DNA of 64,000 bases, from contig CANDOC010000015.1 in assembly GCA_947387575.1 (NCBI GenBank), positions 1 through 64,000 of the forward strand, read 5' to 3'. Shown here piece after piece: positions 45,235-55,801 of this stretch (position 1 is its first letter; every line of letters starts with the position of its first letter). The position numbers and the translations under genes are program-made. Source of the stretch: Spongorhabdus nitratireducens. Lineage in GTDB: Bacteria > Pseudomonadota > Gammaproteobacteria > Pseudomonadales > Endozoicomonadaceae. Under the pieces are notes generated by a model. The model saw nothing but the letters and a program-made list of their open reading frames with translations. It did not search any database and was not told the origin of the DNA.

Positions 45235-46938
45235 ATGAATAATTTGTTTTTAATTAGTTCAATAAGAGTTTTAGTTTGTTTTTTGGCTTTTGTTTATTCT
45301 TCTTTGATTCTTTCGATGACATTGGAAGAGAAGCTTGAAAGCTCAGGGTTTTTCTCATCGGAGGAAATATCAGGTGTGGCTTCTTCGATTTATACAGGTG
45401 GCCATAAGAGAGGAGCATTTAATCATCTCTCGGAAGATCAGCTGATGGCACTTTTTGAAACACTAAAAGAGGCTATGAAAAGGGATGGTTCTGTTCAAAT
45501 TACTGCACCATCGAGTGGTGATAGGCTAGGCCTAAGGGATTATTTGCAAAAAACTAACTGCTTGAGAGGAGCTTTTAATAATGTCGCTGAATTAAGAAGG
45601 AAGTTGTTAAAAAAACAAAAAGAAGAAGGTGAACGTTTAGAAAGAGAGACTTTGGTTACTAAATTTCAGAAGAGAATGAATTCTCGGTGTGATAAAGAGG
45701 ATGAGTTTGATCTATATCTCTATTCTGCTGAGAATGTAGACTTTCTTTCAATGCTGCCTTCAGGTAATCAATTTAGACAGCCTGTTAAGGCTACATACGT
45801 TACTGTAGAAGAAACGCTCAGATTGCACCCCGTTCAAAGAGCTGCTATCAACAGGAATATCAATTATGAAAAATGCTCATGCAAAATAAGATTTATCTTT
45901 GAACCTCCTGCTGATTTAAGAGTCAGGAGGTTTAGTGCCCATCATCCAGACTGCCACCTTGCCAGAGAAAGTTGCCCTATTACGCTTTGGGAGGAAAGCT
46001 CTGAACCCTGCTTCCGTAGTAGTTGGGACAAGAAGAGAACATATCGTGAAAGCCAAAGAGTTTTAAACTTTGATGGTCTGGAAGGATTCTACAGTTTTGG
46101 ACCAATGTATATATGGTATCCCCGAATGGTGCAGTCAAAACAAACAGCACAAGCAAATAAGTGCTGTATTTTGTTAGGTGTTTATACTGAATGGATTCGG
46201 GGTTTGGATTTTTGCCAGAGGCAAATGGACTCGGAACTGTATAACGATACTATGATGCAGGTCGTATCTGCATTTGGTTTGAGCGAATACTTCCCTTTAG
46301 TTCCTCGAACGCATATCAATGATCAAGTGCTTCGTGATCTGATGAGTCGTTTTTGCTTTTGGGAACATTCGTCAGAAAGCAGTTCAGGTCGATTCAGCAG
46401 AGAAAATTACTTTACTATCGTGCAGAGAAACAAGCTCTTATCATGCCACGGCGGAAGAAAAGATGACTATATACAGGATTTTCCTACCCACATGGATCAG
46501 GGTTTGATTTCATTTCATGGATTGATGCGGCTTAATAGAAAAGTTGCCATGAAGGGCTTCGATTATGATGTGGATCAATTAAAAGATGCAGGAAAGTTTT
46601 CTCGGGATGAAAGTTATATTCTAGAGAATTGTGATTATTCTGTAGTACATTTGCTTTTGGATGCTGCCAGGTTGGTAGCAGATGAAAGCTATGGTGAAAT
46701 AAAAGTCCATAAAGGCAGGTATTTCTTTCTCGGTTACTTGAAGTTCAGAAATGTTACGGGTGATTTTTGTGATGTAACTCTATTGACGGATCAGTATGAT
46801 CATATGCTAGCTGCTGAAGTTAGAATGACGCCTGCAAATGAATGGGATAAAACACAATATATTTATATTCGGTTGTCTGGAAAGAATCCTTGCCCTGAGC
46901 TTGTAGATTCAATATTTCAGCTTCAACAAATGTATTGA
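45235..46938 (+). CDS. Orphan exported protein 2 (567 residues)
   Basis: I do not recognise this protein. It has a hydrophobic signal-like N-terminus (about 8-27, SIRVLVCFLAFVYSSLILSM). A charged coiled-coil follows (about 118-150, LRRKLLKKQKEEGERLE). A Cys/His-rich patch (about 220-262, with CSCK, HHPDC and CPIT) could bind zinc. It is not detectably similar to orphan 1. AGGAA precedes the ATG at good spacing. The DNA is AT-rich like orphan 1 and the two probably form one transcription unit. Confidence 0.6.
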   Translation: MNNLFLISSIRVLVCFLAFVYSSLILSMTLEEKLESSGFFSSEEISGVASSIYTGGHKRGAFNHLSEDQLMALFETLKEAMKRDGSVQITAPSSGDRLGLRDYLQKTNCLRGAFNNVAELRRKLLKKQKEEGERLERETLVTKFQKRMNSRCDKEDEFDLYLYSAENVDFLSMLPSGNQFRQPVKATYVTVEETLRLHPVQRAAINRNINYEKCSCKIRFIFEPPADLRVRRFSAHHPDCHLARESCPITLWEESSEPCFRSSWDKKRTYRESQRVLNFDGLEGFYSFGPMYIWYPRMVQSKQTAQANKCCILLGVYTEWIRGLDFCQRQMDSELYNDTMMQVVSAFGLSEYFPLVPRTHINDQVLRDLMSRFCFWEHSSESSSGRFSRENYFTIVQRNKLLSCHGGRKDDYIQDFPTHMDQGLISFHGLMRLNRKVAMKGFDYDVDQLKDAGKFSRDESYILENCDYSVVHLLLDAARLVADESYGEIKVHKGRYFFLGYLKFRNVTGDFCDVTLLTDQYDHMLAAEVRMTPANEWDKTQYIYIRLSGKNPCPELVDSIFQLQQMY

Positions 46939-47100
46939 GTTTTTAAGAGGTCATTCGACCAAAATAATAATAAATTAATAAGGGTTTTTATTTTTCATTG
47001 AAATTGAAATGTTTTGATGATTTTGCTATTTGTGTTTTTAAAAGTTATTTTTTAAATTTCAGAGAAGGCTTAGCTCAACCAGCTAATGGAAAAGCATTAA

Positions 47101-48192
47101 ATGATCAGGATTGTCAGTTTACAACTAATGCTAGTGGTGCTTTCTGCATGCTCATCTCAACCACTTAACAAAATAGATACCAGAGATGTTAAAGAAGATG
47201 TTAGACCGTTGGTATTCTCCAGTGGTGAGCAGGCCTATGAAGAACTGATCCAGGTACTGAGCGGGCAGGCAAAGCAGAGATGGAAAGATGGGCGGGTTAC
47301 AGGCACAAAACGACTGGTCAAATACAGCGATGACTTTGACAGCCGCATCGAGATAGATTTCGAACAGGGACAGGTTCATGTTGAGACCCTGTCCCGCTCC
47401 CTTCTACGTGAAGCTCTTGTCATGACCCTGCTGGCACCCGATAACCCGGACAGTGTCGATGTATTCAGTGCAGACAATATGATCCTGGGCGAAGAGCCCA
47501 TGCTGTTCAGGCAGGTGCTGGATCATGAAGGTCAGCCTATCCGCTGGCGCTGGCGAGCGTCCCGTTATGCGGACTGGTTGATTCAACATAAATCAGGTAC
47601 CCGCGAGGGAAAAAACGGCACCGTTTATGCTGTGAGCTTTCGACTGGAGAATGATTACCTGGAACAGCGCCAATACCGTTATGCTGCTCTGGTAAGAAAA
47701 TACTCCCGCCTTTATAACGTCGACGAAAGCCTGATTTATGCCGTAATGAAGGTTGAAAGCAGCTTCAACCCTTATGCCGTCAGCTGGGCCAATGCCTATG
47801 GTCTGATGCAGGTGGTGCCTGCTACTGCAGGCAGGGATGTATTCAAACTGGTACATAACCGTTCTGGCCAGCCCGGACGAAGATATCTGTTTGATCCGGA
47901 GAATAATATTCGCACCGGTACTGCCTATCTGCATTTGTTACAAACACGGTATCTGAAAGATATTCAGGACCCGCTTTCACGTCGTCATGCCGTTATATCC
48001 GCCTATAACGGTGGTGCCGGTAATGTGTTGGAAACATTCAGTCGTGATCGCAAACAGGCGATGGTAAGAATCAACCAATTAAAACCGGAGCAGGTTTATT
48101 GGGCGCTAACCAAACGTCATGTCAGTAGTGAGTCTCGCAGGTATCTTGAAAAAGTTACACGGGCTCATACTGAATTTTTGAGTAATATCTGA
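47101..48192 (+). CDS. mltC: Membrane-bound lytic murein transglycosylase C
   Basis: This 363-residue lipoprotein cleaves peptidoglycan glycan strands to anhydromuropeptides. The signal peptide ends in lipobox LSAC with Cys17; Ser at +2 favours the outer membrane. The N-terminal MltC domain (about 30-200) is followed by a SLT lysozyme-like domain with the catalytic Glu in VMKVESSFNPYAVS, then AYGLMQVVPATAGRD and AYNGGAGNV. E. coli MltC has about 360 residues. A terminator follows. Confidence 0.95.
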   Translation: MIRIVSLQLMLVVLSACSSQPLNKIDTRDVKEDVRPLVFSSGEQAYEELIQVLSGQAKQRWKDGRVTGTKRLVKYSDDFDSRIEIDFEQGQVHVETLSRSLLREALVMTLLAPDNPDSVDVFSADNMILGEEPMLFRQVLDHEGQPIRWRWRASRYADWLIQHKSGTREGKNGTVYAVSFRLENDYLEQRQYRYAALVRKYSRLYNVDESLIYAVMKVESSFNPYAVSWANAYGLMQVVPATAGRDVFKLVHNRSGQPGRRYLFDPENNIRTGTAYLHLLQTRYLKDIQDPLSRRHAVISAYNGGAGNVLETFSRDRKQAMVRINQLKPEQVYWALTKRHVSSESRRYLEKVTRAHTEFLSNI

Positions 48193-48207
48193 CGATTACT
48201 TATTTCT

Positions 48208-48243
48208 GGGGCTGAAAATAATCCTGATTCAGCCCCTTTTTTT
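48208..48243 (+). terminator. mltC terminator
   Basis: GGGGCTGAA (48208-48216) pairs with TTCAGCCCC (48228-48236), then seven T residues, 16 bp past the mltC stop. Confidence 0.92.
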
Positions 48244-48370
48244 ATGGTTTTTTTGCGCAAAAACAGGTGCATACAGTTGATCTACCTCAAATTATCTTTT
48301 TGAAAACTCCCGGATGATATAAGGCTACGGGTGACGTCCCCCCTGTCTTGTGGAACCCGAGGATCTAATA

Positions 48371-49897
48371 ATGACAACAGTTCAACTGGACCGTAACCAG
48401 GCGGCCCGGTTTCTTTATCAGGCAACATTTGGCCCCCGTCCCGGAGATGTTGACCAGTTAATGACACTGGGTGCAGAACAATGGCTGGAACAACAGTTCG
48501 TAACCAAACCTCAACTTCATTTACCACTGGGAAAAAAGTTTGCCGCCGCCAGTGGTCAGAAATTCAATCGGGCGGTACGGATGAGCGCCTGGTGGCAACG
48601 TACTATCGAGGCTGATGACCAGCTGCGACAGCGGATGGCCTTTGCACTGAGTCAGGTTTTTGTCGCGGCGGAGCCTGATGGTGGCTCCACAGAAGATCTC
48701 GCTGGTTATTATGACCTGCTGATGGAGCATGCTTTTGGCAATTATCGTGATTTGTTGCGCAGTATCACGCTAAGCCCGGTAATGGCCAAATATCTGACCC
48801 TGAATAAAAGCAGTGCTGCCAACCCTCGAAAGAATACTTACCCGGATGAAAACTATGCCCGCGAGGTGATGCAGTTATTCAGTATCGGTGTCTGGAAGCT
48901 GGAAAAGAACGGCAATCCGGTATTGGGTGCTGACGGAAACAAGGTACCCGCTTATACCCAGAAAGATGTCGAGGAGCTGGCCCGGGCATTAACCGGCTGG
49001 CGAAAGGGTACTTCTGGTAAAATGTATAACAAGTCCCGGCGGCATGATAATGGTGAAAAAGTCGTACTGGACAGCGTGTTTGCTGCCGGGCAGGGTGCAG
49101 AGCAGGATCTGGAGCAGGCAGTTGACCTGCTGTTTAACCACCGTAATACCCCCGTTTTTATTTCAACCCTTCTGATTAAACGCCTTACCCTGAGTAACCC
49201 CAGAAAACAGTATGTCCGTCGAGTGGCCCAGGCCTTTGAAAACAACGGCAAAGGTGTGCGGGGTGATTTCAAAGCAGTGTTGAAAGCCATTCTGCTGGAT
49301 AAAGATGTGCTGGCAGGCAAAGCCGAATCTGGCAATAGCTCTGCGGGTTCTGCAGCAGGTCATTTTGGCAAGCTGAAAGAGCCGATTATTGCCATGGTCA
49401 ATCTGGCCAGGGCATTGGAAGTTAAAAGTAATGATAAAAAGCGCTGGTGGGATCACCTTCCGGGCGGGTTGTCCAATAGCTTCGGCCAGGCACCCTTGTG
49501 GTCACCGTCTGTTTTCAATTTCTATCAGTCGGATTATGCACCTAAAGGCGAAATTTCTGACAGAGGACTGACCTCACCTGAGTTTCATATTCTCACCATG
49601 GGTGTGATGCGTTCAATCAATGACAGTATGTGGAAGGTTATAGAAAGACATACTACACATGGCCGCAATGGCTGGCATTGGGATCGAACCCCCTTCGAAG
49701 CCAAAGTGGATGATCCTGATCAGTACGTCGAACTGTTGAATGAACGTTTTTTTGGCGGGCTGATGTCATCAAAGCTTGCCCGATACCTGCAACAGATGCT
49801 GGAAGAGCATAAGCAGAATGGCTATTCGGCAGATCGCAAAATAAGAGACACGTTATTTGCCGTTCAGTGCTCACCTGAATTCCGCTGCCAGGGGTAA
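48371..49897 (+). CDS. DUF1800 family protein
   Basis: This 508-residue protein is in a family of unknown function (DUF1800). Diagnostic parts are the N-terminal ARFLYQATFGPRPGDVDQLM, the ENYAREVMQLFSIGVWKL helix and the C-terminal FGQAPLWSPSVFNFY region. DUF1800 genes are almost always paired with DUF1501 genes, as here (6 bp to the next start). The ATG at 48371 has GAGGA upstream; an in-frame GTG at 48350 lacks one. No clear signal peptide is visible, unlike its partner. Confidence 0.88.
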   Translation: MTTVQLDRNQAARFLYQATFGPRPGDVDQLMTLGAEQWLEQQFVTKPQLHLPLGKKFAAASGQKFNRAVRMSAWWQRTIEADDQLRQRMAFALSQVFVAAEPDGGSTEDLAGYYDLLMEHAFGNYRDLLRSITLSPVMAKYLTLNKSSAANPRKNTYPDENYAREVMQLFSIGVWKLEKNGNPVLGADGNKVPAYTQKDVEELARALTGWRKGTSGKMYNKSRRHDNGEKVVLDSVFAAGQGAEQDLEQAVDLLFNHRNTPVFISTLLIKRLTLSNPRKQYVRRVAQAFENNGKGVRGDFKAVLKAILLDKDVLAGKAESGNSSAGSAAGHFGKLKEPIIAMVNLARALEVKSNDKKRWWDHLPGGLSNSFGQAPLWSPSVFNFYQSDYAPKGEISDRGLTSPEFHILTMGVMRSINDSMWKVIERHTTHGRNGWHWDRTPFEAKVDDPDQYVELLNERFFGGLMSSKLARYLQQMLEEHKQNGYSADRKIRDTLFAVQCSPEFRCQG

Positions 49898-49902
49898 CCA
49901 GC

Positions 49903-51213
49903 ATGAAAATATCACGCAGAAGATTTATGAAAGGCAGCGCCTGTGCGGCGACTGCACTGATGGCTTCCCCGCTGACCGGACTGAAATCGGCCCATGCCGC
50001 TGAGTCTGATGACTATAAAGCACTGGTCTGCATCTTCCTGAAAGGCGGTAATGATGCCTACAACATGGTGGTGCCTGCCGGAGGTGCAGCTTATGAACAG
50101 TACAGTCAGTTGCGACCCGGGCTGGCGATTGCTGCTGATAAGCTGATACCGACAGGGCGGCAAACGGAGAATGGTGTGGCGCTGGGATTGCATCCGGCTA
50201 TGGCAGCATTGCAGCCGGTATTCAGTCAGGGTAATGCAACGATTGTCGTGAACTCCGGGCAGCTGCTGGAACCGATTATTGGCAAGAAAGAATATCAGCT
50301 ACCGGAGTTTCTGATGGCCCACAACCATCAGCAGGATATGTGGGCCACAGGTGCGACAGGGCTGAACGACACCCTGGGATGGGCCGGTCGTATGGTTGAC
50401 CGAATCAGTATGGGTCAGAGCACTGTTTCGCCGGTTATTTCATTCGGAGGCGAACAGCGATGGCTACGGGCAGAATCACAGCAACAGCTGATCATGACAC
50501 CGGGCAAAGTGGAAAGTTATGACGGGCTGGATAATGTCACCAGGCTGAATGCGATTGAGCGTCACTTCAATGAAGAGTACCGGGGACTGTTTACCTCCAG
50601 TTATGCCACTCATATGAAAGACCGCTTCTTTGAACAGGAAACATTAAAGCAGCACCTGGAGAATGTTGAGCTTTCAGCCAGTTACCCCGATACCAGGCTG
50701 GGTGAAACACTGGCCGCGGCAGCTAGAATGATCAGTATCCGGGGTGATCTTGGCCACCGGCGTCAGGTGTATTATATGGAGCTGGGCGGGTTTGATACCC
50801 ATGGTAATCAGCAGGAGCGACACCAGATACTGTTGCAACAACTGGCAGATGCGATGGCAGCCTTTCATGCCAATCTGAAACAGATGGGGCTGCTGGATAA
50901 TGTTACAACCTTTACCATGTCGGATTTCGGACGCCGGATTATCCCGAATGAATCCGGCACTGATCATGGCTGGGCAGGGCATCAGTTGATAATGGGAGGT
51001 GCTGTTAACGGAGAGAAGGCTTGTGGTCGCTGGCCGGATCTGTCCCCGAATGGACCTTATGACAGTAACCGGGGTCGGATTATTCCCGAAATTGCTGCTG
51101 ACCAGGTGAATGCAACACTGGCACAGTGGTTTGGCTACCCGGATGCGCCGGAAACCCTGTTCCCTGCATTAAAGAATGGTTTTGATAGCGGAACACTGGA
51201 TTTTCTGATTTAA
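49903..51213 (+). CDS. DUF1501 family Tat-exported protein
   Basis: This 436-residue protein has a twin-arginine signal (RRRFMKGSACAATALMASPL, about 5-24) and cleavage near AHAAES, so it is folded before export. DUF1501 members belong to the sulfatase/alkaline-phosphatase-like superfamily; landmarks are CIFLKGGNDAYNMVVP, LGGFDTHGNQQERH and DHGWAGHQLIMGG. The partner DUF1800 gene ends 5 bp upstream, suggesting a two-gene unit of unknown function. Confidence 0.9.
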   Translation: MKISRRRFMKGSACAATALMASPLTGLKSAHAAESDDYKALVCIFLKGGNDAYNMVVPAGGAAYEQYSQLRPGLAIAADKLIPTGRQTENGVALGLHPAMAALQPVFSQGNATIVVNSGQLLEPIIGKKEYQLPEFLMAHNHQQDMWATGATGLNDTLGWAGRMVDRISMGQSTVSPVISFGGEQRWLRAESQQQLIMTPGKVESYDGLDNVTRLNAIERHFNEEYRGLFTSSYATHMKDRFFEQETLKQHLENVELSASYPDTRLGETLAAAARMISIRGDLGHRRQVYYMELGGFDTHGNQQERHQILLQQLADAMAAFHANLKQMGLLDNVTTFTMSDFGRRIIPNESGTDHGWAGHQLIMGGAVNGEKACGRWPDLSPNGPYDSNRGRIIPEIAADQVNATLAQWFGYPDAPETLFPALKNGFDSGTLDFLI

Positions 51214-51238
51214 ACCAGGACTGCTTAAAAACTAAATA

Positions 51239-51269
51239 AAAACGGGGCATGATATTTCATGCCCCGTTT
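51239..51269. terminator. Shared terminator
   Basis: AAACGGGGCATG and CATGCCCCGTTT form a 12-bp stem with T or A residues outside, between the convergent DUF1501 gene and pflB. Confidence 0.88.
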
Positions 51270-51303
51270 CGGGTTTTACACCTGATCTTTAATTGAAACC
51301 GGA

Positions 51304-53574
51304 TTACATGGTTTCAGTAAAGGTACGGGTGATAACATCCAGCTGCTGTTCGCGAGTCAGGGAGTTGAAGCGTACAGCGTAACCGGAAACGCGGATGGTC
51401 AGACTCGGGTATTTCTCCGGGCATTCCATAGCGTCCTGCAGCATTTCACGGTTCATCACGTTAACGTTCAGGTGCTGACCGCCTTCACGACCTTCGTCAT
51501 TCAGGAAGTAACCGTCCATCAGGTTGGACAGGTTGCGCTGCTGAGTGCTGTCGTCCTTGCCCAGAGCCTTCGGCACGATGGAGAAGGTGTAGGAGATACC
51601 GTCCTGAGCGTATTCAAACGGCAGCTTGGCTACGGAACTCAGGGAAGCAATCGCACCGCTGGTGTCACGACCGTGCATCGGGTTGGCACCCGGAGCAAAA
51701 GGAGCACCGGCTTCACGACCGTCTGGAGTGTTACCGGTCTTCTTGCCGTATACCACGTTGGAGGTGATGGTCAGTACAGACTGGGTCGGACGGGAGTTGC
51801 GGTAGGTGTTCAGCGCAGCCATTTTCTTCATGAAGCGCTCAACCAGGTCGCAGGCGATGCTGTCAACACGGTCGTCGTTGTTACCGTATTTCGGGAAGTC
51901 ACCGTCGATTTCGAAGTCCAGAGCAATACCGTCTTCGTTGCGAACCGGCTTGACCTTGGCGTGCTTGATAGCAGACAGGGCGTCAGCAGTGATGGACAGA
52001 CCGGCGATACCACAAGCCATGGTACGTACTACGTCACGGTCGTGCAGTGCCAGCAGGGCGGCTTCGTAGCTGTACTTGTCGTGCATGTAGTGGATGCAGT
52101 TCAGGGCAGTCATGTACTGCTTGGCCAGCCAGTCCATGAAGGTGTCCAGACGCGCCATAACATCGTCGAATTCCAGTACGTCGGAAGTGATCGGATCAGT
52201 CTTCGGACCAACCTGAGTCAGCAGCTTCTCGTCAACACCGCCGTTGATGGCGTACAGCAGACCCTTGGCCAGGTTGGCACGGGCGCCGAAGAACTGCATC
52301 TGCTTACCAACAACCATTGGGGATACGCAGCAAGCGATAGCGTAGTCATCGCTGTTCAGGTCCTTGCGCATCAGGTCATCGTTTTCGTACTGGATAGAGC
52401 TGGTGTCGATGGAAACCTTGGAGCAGAAATCCTTGAAGTTCTGCGGCAGGTTTTCAGACCACAGTACAGTGATGTTCGGCTCCGGTGACGGACCCATGTT
52501 GTACAGGGTGTGCAGGAAGCGGAAGCTGTTCTTGGTAACCAGAGTACGGCCGTCCAGACCCATACCACCGATGGATTCGGTCGCCCAGATCGGGTCGCCG
52601 GAGAACAGTTCATCATACTCAGGAGTACGCAGGAAGCGAACCATACGCAGCTTCATAACGAAGTGGTCGATGAATTCCTGGGCTTCAGTTTCAGTGATGA
52701 TGCCCTTGTCCAGATCACGCTGGATGTAGATGTCCAGGAAGGACGCTACACGACCCAGAGACATGGCGGCACCGTTCTGGCTCTTGACCGCAGCCAGGTA
52801 ACCGAAGTAAGTCCACTGAACAGCTTCTTTAGCGTTGGTAGCCGGCTTGCTGATATCGCAGCCGTACTTCTGAGCCATGGTCTTCATCTGGTCCAGGGCG
52901 CGCCACTGGTCGAAGATCTCTTCACGCTGACGGATGGTTGCTTCCAGATCTTCGCCGTTGGTCAGCTTGTCTTCCAGAGAAGCGTGCTGGGCAGCCTTGT
53001 CCTTCATCAGGAAGTCGATACCGTACAGGGCAACACGACGGTAGTCACCAATGATACGACCACGGCCGTAAGCATCCGGCAGACCGGTCAGAACGCCGGA
53101 CTTGCGGCAGTTACGGATGTCTTTGGTGTAAACGTCGAATACACCCTGGTTGTGGGTCTTGCGGTATTCGCTAAAGATTTTGGAAACCTGAGGATCCAGC
53201 TCACGGTCGTAAGCCTTGCAGGAACCTTCGATCATGCGTACACCGCCGTTCGGCATGATGGCACGCTTCAGCGGCTTCTCGGTCTGCAGACCAACGATGG
53301 TCTCCAGATCCTTGTTGATGTAACCGGCATCGTGGCTGGTGATGGTGGAGATTACGCTGGTATCGAAGTCCAGAGGTGCCAGGGTCTTGTTCTCGACCTT
53401 GATGCCTTCCATCACGTCGATCCACAGCTTGTCGGTGGCTTCGGTCGCACCGGCCAGGAAGCTGTCGTCGCCTTCGTACGGAGTGTAGTTCTTCTGGATG
53501 AAGTCACGTACGTTAACGGACTCGGACCATTCACCGGTAGTGAAGCCTTCCCAGGCTTGGGTTTCAGTAGTCAT
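51304..53574 (-). CDS. pflB: Formate acetyltransferase (pyruvate formate-lyase)
   Basis: This 756-residue anaerobic glycyl-radical enzyme converts pyruvate and CoA to acetyl-CoA and formate. The catalytic Cys pair is 415-416 (AIACCVSPM), and the radical Gly is about 731 in [11 protein letters not shown] near the C-terminus. The N-terminus [23 protein letters not shown] aligns to E. coli PflB (760). It is transcribed after pta with 127 bp between. The activase gene pflA, often adjacent, is not in the window. Confidence 0.98.
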   Translation of the reverse strand: MTTETQAWEGFTTGEWSESVNVRDFIQKNYTPYEGDDSFLAGATEATDKLWIDVMEGIKVENKTLAPLDFDTSVISTITSHDAGYINKDLETIVGLQTEKPLKRAIMPNGGVRMIEGSCKAYDRELDPQVSKIFSEYRKTHNQGVFDVYTKDIRNCRKSGVLTGLPDAYGRGRIIGDYRRVALYGIDFLMKDKAAQHASLEDKLTNGEDLEATIRQREEIFDQWRALDQMKTMAQKYGCDISKPATNAKEAVQWTYFGYLAAVKSQNGAAMSLGRVASFLDIYIQRDLDKGIITETEAQEFIDHFVMKLRMVRFLRTPEYDELFSGDPIWATESIGGMGLDGRTLVTKNSFRFLHTLYNMGPSPEPNITVLWSENLPQNFKDFCSKVSIDTSSIQYENDDLMRKDLNSDDYAIACCVSPMVVGKQMQFFGARANLAKGLLYAINGGVDEKLLTQVGPKTDPITSDVLEFDDVMARLDTFMDWLAKQYMTALNCIHYMHDKYSYEAALLALHDRDVVRTMACGIAGLSITADALSAIKHAKVKPVRNEDGIALDFEIDGDFPKYGNNDDRVDSIACDLVERFMKKMAALNTYRNSRPTQSVLTITSNVVYGKKTGNTPDGREAGAPFAPGANPMHGRDTSGAIASLSSVAKLPFEYAQDGISYTFSIVPKALGKDDSTQQRNLSNLMDGYFLNDEGREGGQHLNVNVMNREMLQDAMECPEKYPSLTIRVSGYAVRFNSLTREQQLDVITRTFTETM

Positions 53575-53643
53575 AACGATTAAACCTCGAGTTTATCGGG
53601 TAACGTTGAAGAAAATATGTGGATATGTCGTCGTTTCAAACTG

Positions 53644-53672
53644 CCTGGCGAAGAAGGGGATTCTCCGCCAGG
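53644..53672 (-). other. Intergenic hairpin between pta and pflB
   Basis: CCTGGCG-A-AGAA pairs with TTCT-C-CGCCAGG around GGGGA (11 pairs with one mismatch). It has no T run behind it on the minus strand, so it is unlikely to be an intrinsic terminator; it could stabilise or process the pta-pflB transcript. Confidence 0.5.
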
Positions 53673-53701
53673 TTAAAAAATATGGCTTGTCCAGCCTGAT
53701 G

Positions 53702-55801
53702 TTAGCCCTGTTCGGCCTGAATCGCTGTCAGGGCAACAGTAAATACAATGTCGTCAACCAGCGCGCCGCGGGACAGGTCGTTAACCGGCTTGCGCAGACC
53801 CTGTAGCATCGGGCCGACGCTGACTACGTTGGCACTACGCTGTACTGCCTTGTAGGTGGTGTTACCGGTGTTCAGGTCCGGGAATACAAATACAGTGGCA
53901 CGGCCGGCAACGTCACTACCCGGCGCCTTGCTCTTGGCAACGGATTCAACAGAAGCGGCGTCGTACTGCAGCGGGCCGTCGATCATCAGATCCGGGCGCT
54001 GTTCACGGGCGATGCGAGTAGCTTCGATAACCTTCTCGACATCGCTGCCCTGGCCGGAGCTGCCGGTGCTGTAGCTCAGCATCGCAACGCGAGGCTCGAT
54101 ACCGAATGCAGCGGCAGAATCAGCACTCTGGATAGCAATAGCAGCCAGCTGTTCTGCAGTCGGATCCGGGTTAACTGCACAGTCACCGTATACCAGTACC
54201 TGTTCCGGCATCAGCATAAAGAAGACAGAAGATACCATGCCGGAACCCGGCTTCGGTTTGATCAGCTGGAATGCCGGACGGATGGTGTTGGCGGTAGTGT
54301 GAACTGCACCGGATACCAGACCATCGACGTGATCTTCAGCCAGCATCATGGTACCCAGTACCACGGTATCTTCCAGCTGGGCTTCAGCCATCGGCTCGTT
54401 CAGGCCCTTGTGCTTGCGCAGCTCAACCATCGGATCAACGTAATCTTTACGAATGGTTTCCGGATCGATGATTTCCAGTCCTTCCGGCAGGGTAATGCCC
54501 TGACTGGCAGCAACGGCTTCAACCTCTTCACGCTTGGCCAGCAGCACACAGTTGGCAATGCCACGCTCCTGGCAGATAGCCGCCGCTTTGATGGTGCGCG
54601 GCTCATCGCCTTCCGGCAGTACAATACGCTTCTGTGCTTGCTGGGCTTTGCGCACCAGCTGGTAACGGAAGGCCGGAGGAGACAGGCGCTCTTCAGCTGT
54701 GGTGGCAATCAGACTGTGGAGCCAGTCGCTGTTGATATGATCAGCAACAGTTTCCATAACCCGGTCAATGCGCTCTCTGTCGTCAGCCGGCATATGGCCC
54801 GGCAGGCGGTCCAGCATGGTGGCGGTCTTGTAAGAAGAGGTATTGCAACAAATAACCGGCAGGCCACTGCTCTGAATCGCCGGACGGCACAGGTCCAGAA
54901 TGGAGTCGGCCGGAGCTTCACCACCGGTCAACAGCAGGCCGGCCAGCGGTACACCGTTCTGGGCTGCCATGGAGCTGGCCAGGATAATATCGTCACGGTC
55001 TCCCGGGGTGATAATCAGCGCGCCCGGCTTCAGCATTTCAGCCATGTTGGCTGCAGTACGGGCAGTCAAAACCCGGCTGGTTACACGACGCTGATCGATA
55101 TCACCTTCAAACATGATGGAGGCCTTGATGCTGGCCGCCAGGTCACTGGTGCGAGGCGCAGACAGTTCGTTTTTCCACGGAATATAGCCAATCGGCATGG
55201 CCTTGCGCTTGGACAGGTCCGGCAGGCGGGCAAAGCGCTCATCGCTGTGGAGCTGTTCCAGTGATGCATCATCCAGCTTGTTGATGATGTAACCCAGGAT
55301 GCGGCGGCTGTTGAGTCCGCCCTTGCCGTAATGTTCGGCAGTAATTTCCAGTCGGTCAGCCAGTTCGGACAGAGTTTCGTCTTCTTCAGGGCAGCTGACC
55401 AGCACTACACGGGAGTCGAGCGCACGTGCCATTTCGCTGTTCAGGCTGGCGATGTAAGGTGCACCGCGTGTCGGCTGCATACCTTCCACGACAACAACAT
55501 CAGCACCTCTGGAAGCCTGATCGAAGCGGGCAACGATATCTTCCAGCAGTACGTCCAGCTTGTTATCACCCAGCAGGTCTTCCACGGTTTCCATGGAAAT
55601 AGGGTCTGGCATCTGCTGGCTGGTCAGGTCCTGTACCACTTCATTGGAAGAACCCGGACGGATTACGTCGAAACCCGGTACAGAAATGGGCTTGAAGTAA
55701 TGAACCCGGACACCGAGGCGGTCCAGCGCACGAACTAGGCCCAGCGAGGCGGAAGTCAGGCCGGTGCCGAAGTGTGTAGGGGCGATGTATAGTGTATGCA
55801 T
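53702..55801 (-). CDS. pta: Phosphate acetyltransferase
   Basis: This 699-residue multidomain enzyme converts acetyl-CoA and phosphate to acetyl phosphate. The N-terminal P-loop-like domain begins LYIAPTHFGTGLTSASLGLV, the DRTGG-type middle domain shows ITPGDRDDIILAS, and the C-terminal PTA_PTB catalytic part has VLPEGDEPRTIKAA and SYSTGSSGQGSD. E. coli Pta has 714. The usual partner ackA is not adjacent: upstream lies a 308-bp gap and a regulator. Confidence 0.97.
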   Translation of the reverse strand: MHTLYIAPTHFGTGLTSASLGLVRALDRLGVRVHYFKPISVPGFDVIRPGSSNEVVQDLTSQQMPDPISMETVEDLLGDNKLDVLLEDIVARFDQASRGADVVVVEGMQPTRGAPYIASLNSEMARALDSRVVLVSCPEEDETLSELADRLEITAEHYGKGGLNSRRILGYIINKLDDASLEQLHSDERFARLPDLSKRKAMPIGYIPWKNELSAPRTSDLAASIKASIMFEGDIDQRRVTSRVLTARTAANMAEMLKPGALIITPGDRDDIILASSMAAQNGVPLAGLLLTGGEAPADSILDLCRPAIQSSGLPVICCNTSSYKTATMLDRLPGHMPADDRERIDRVMETVADHINSDWLHSLIATTAEERLSPPAFRYQLVRKAQQAQKRIVLPEGDEPRTIKAAAICQERGIANCVLLAKREEVEAVAASQGITLPEGLEIIDPETIRKDYVDPMVELRKHKGLNEPMAEAQLEDTVVLGTMMLAEDHVDGLVSGAVHTTANTIRPAFQLIKPKPGSGMVSSVFFMLMPEQVLVYGDCAVNPDPTAEQLAAIAIQSADSAAAFGIEPRVAMLSYSTGSSGQGSDVEKVIEATRIAREQRPDLMIDGPLQYDAASVESVAKSKAPGSDVAGRATVFVFPDLNTGNTTYKAVQRSANVVSVGPMLQGLRKPVNDLSRGALVDDIVFTVALTAIQAEQG

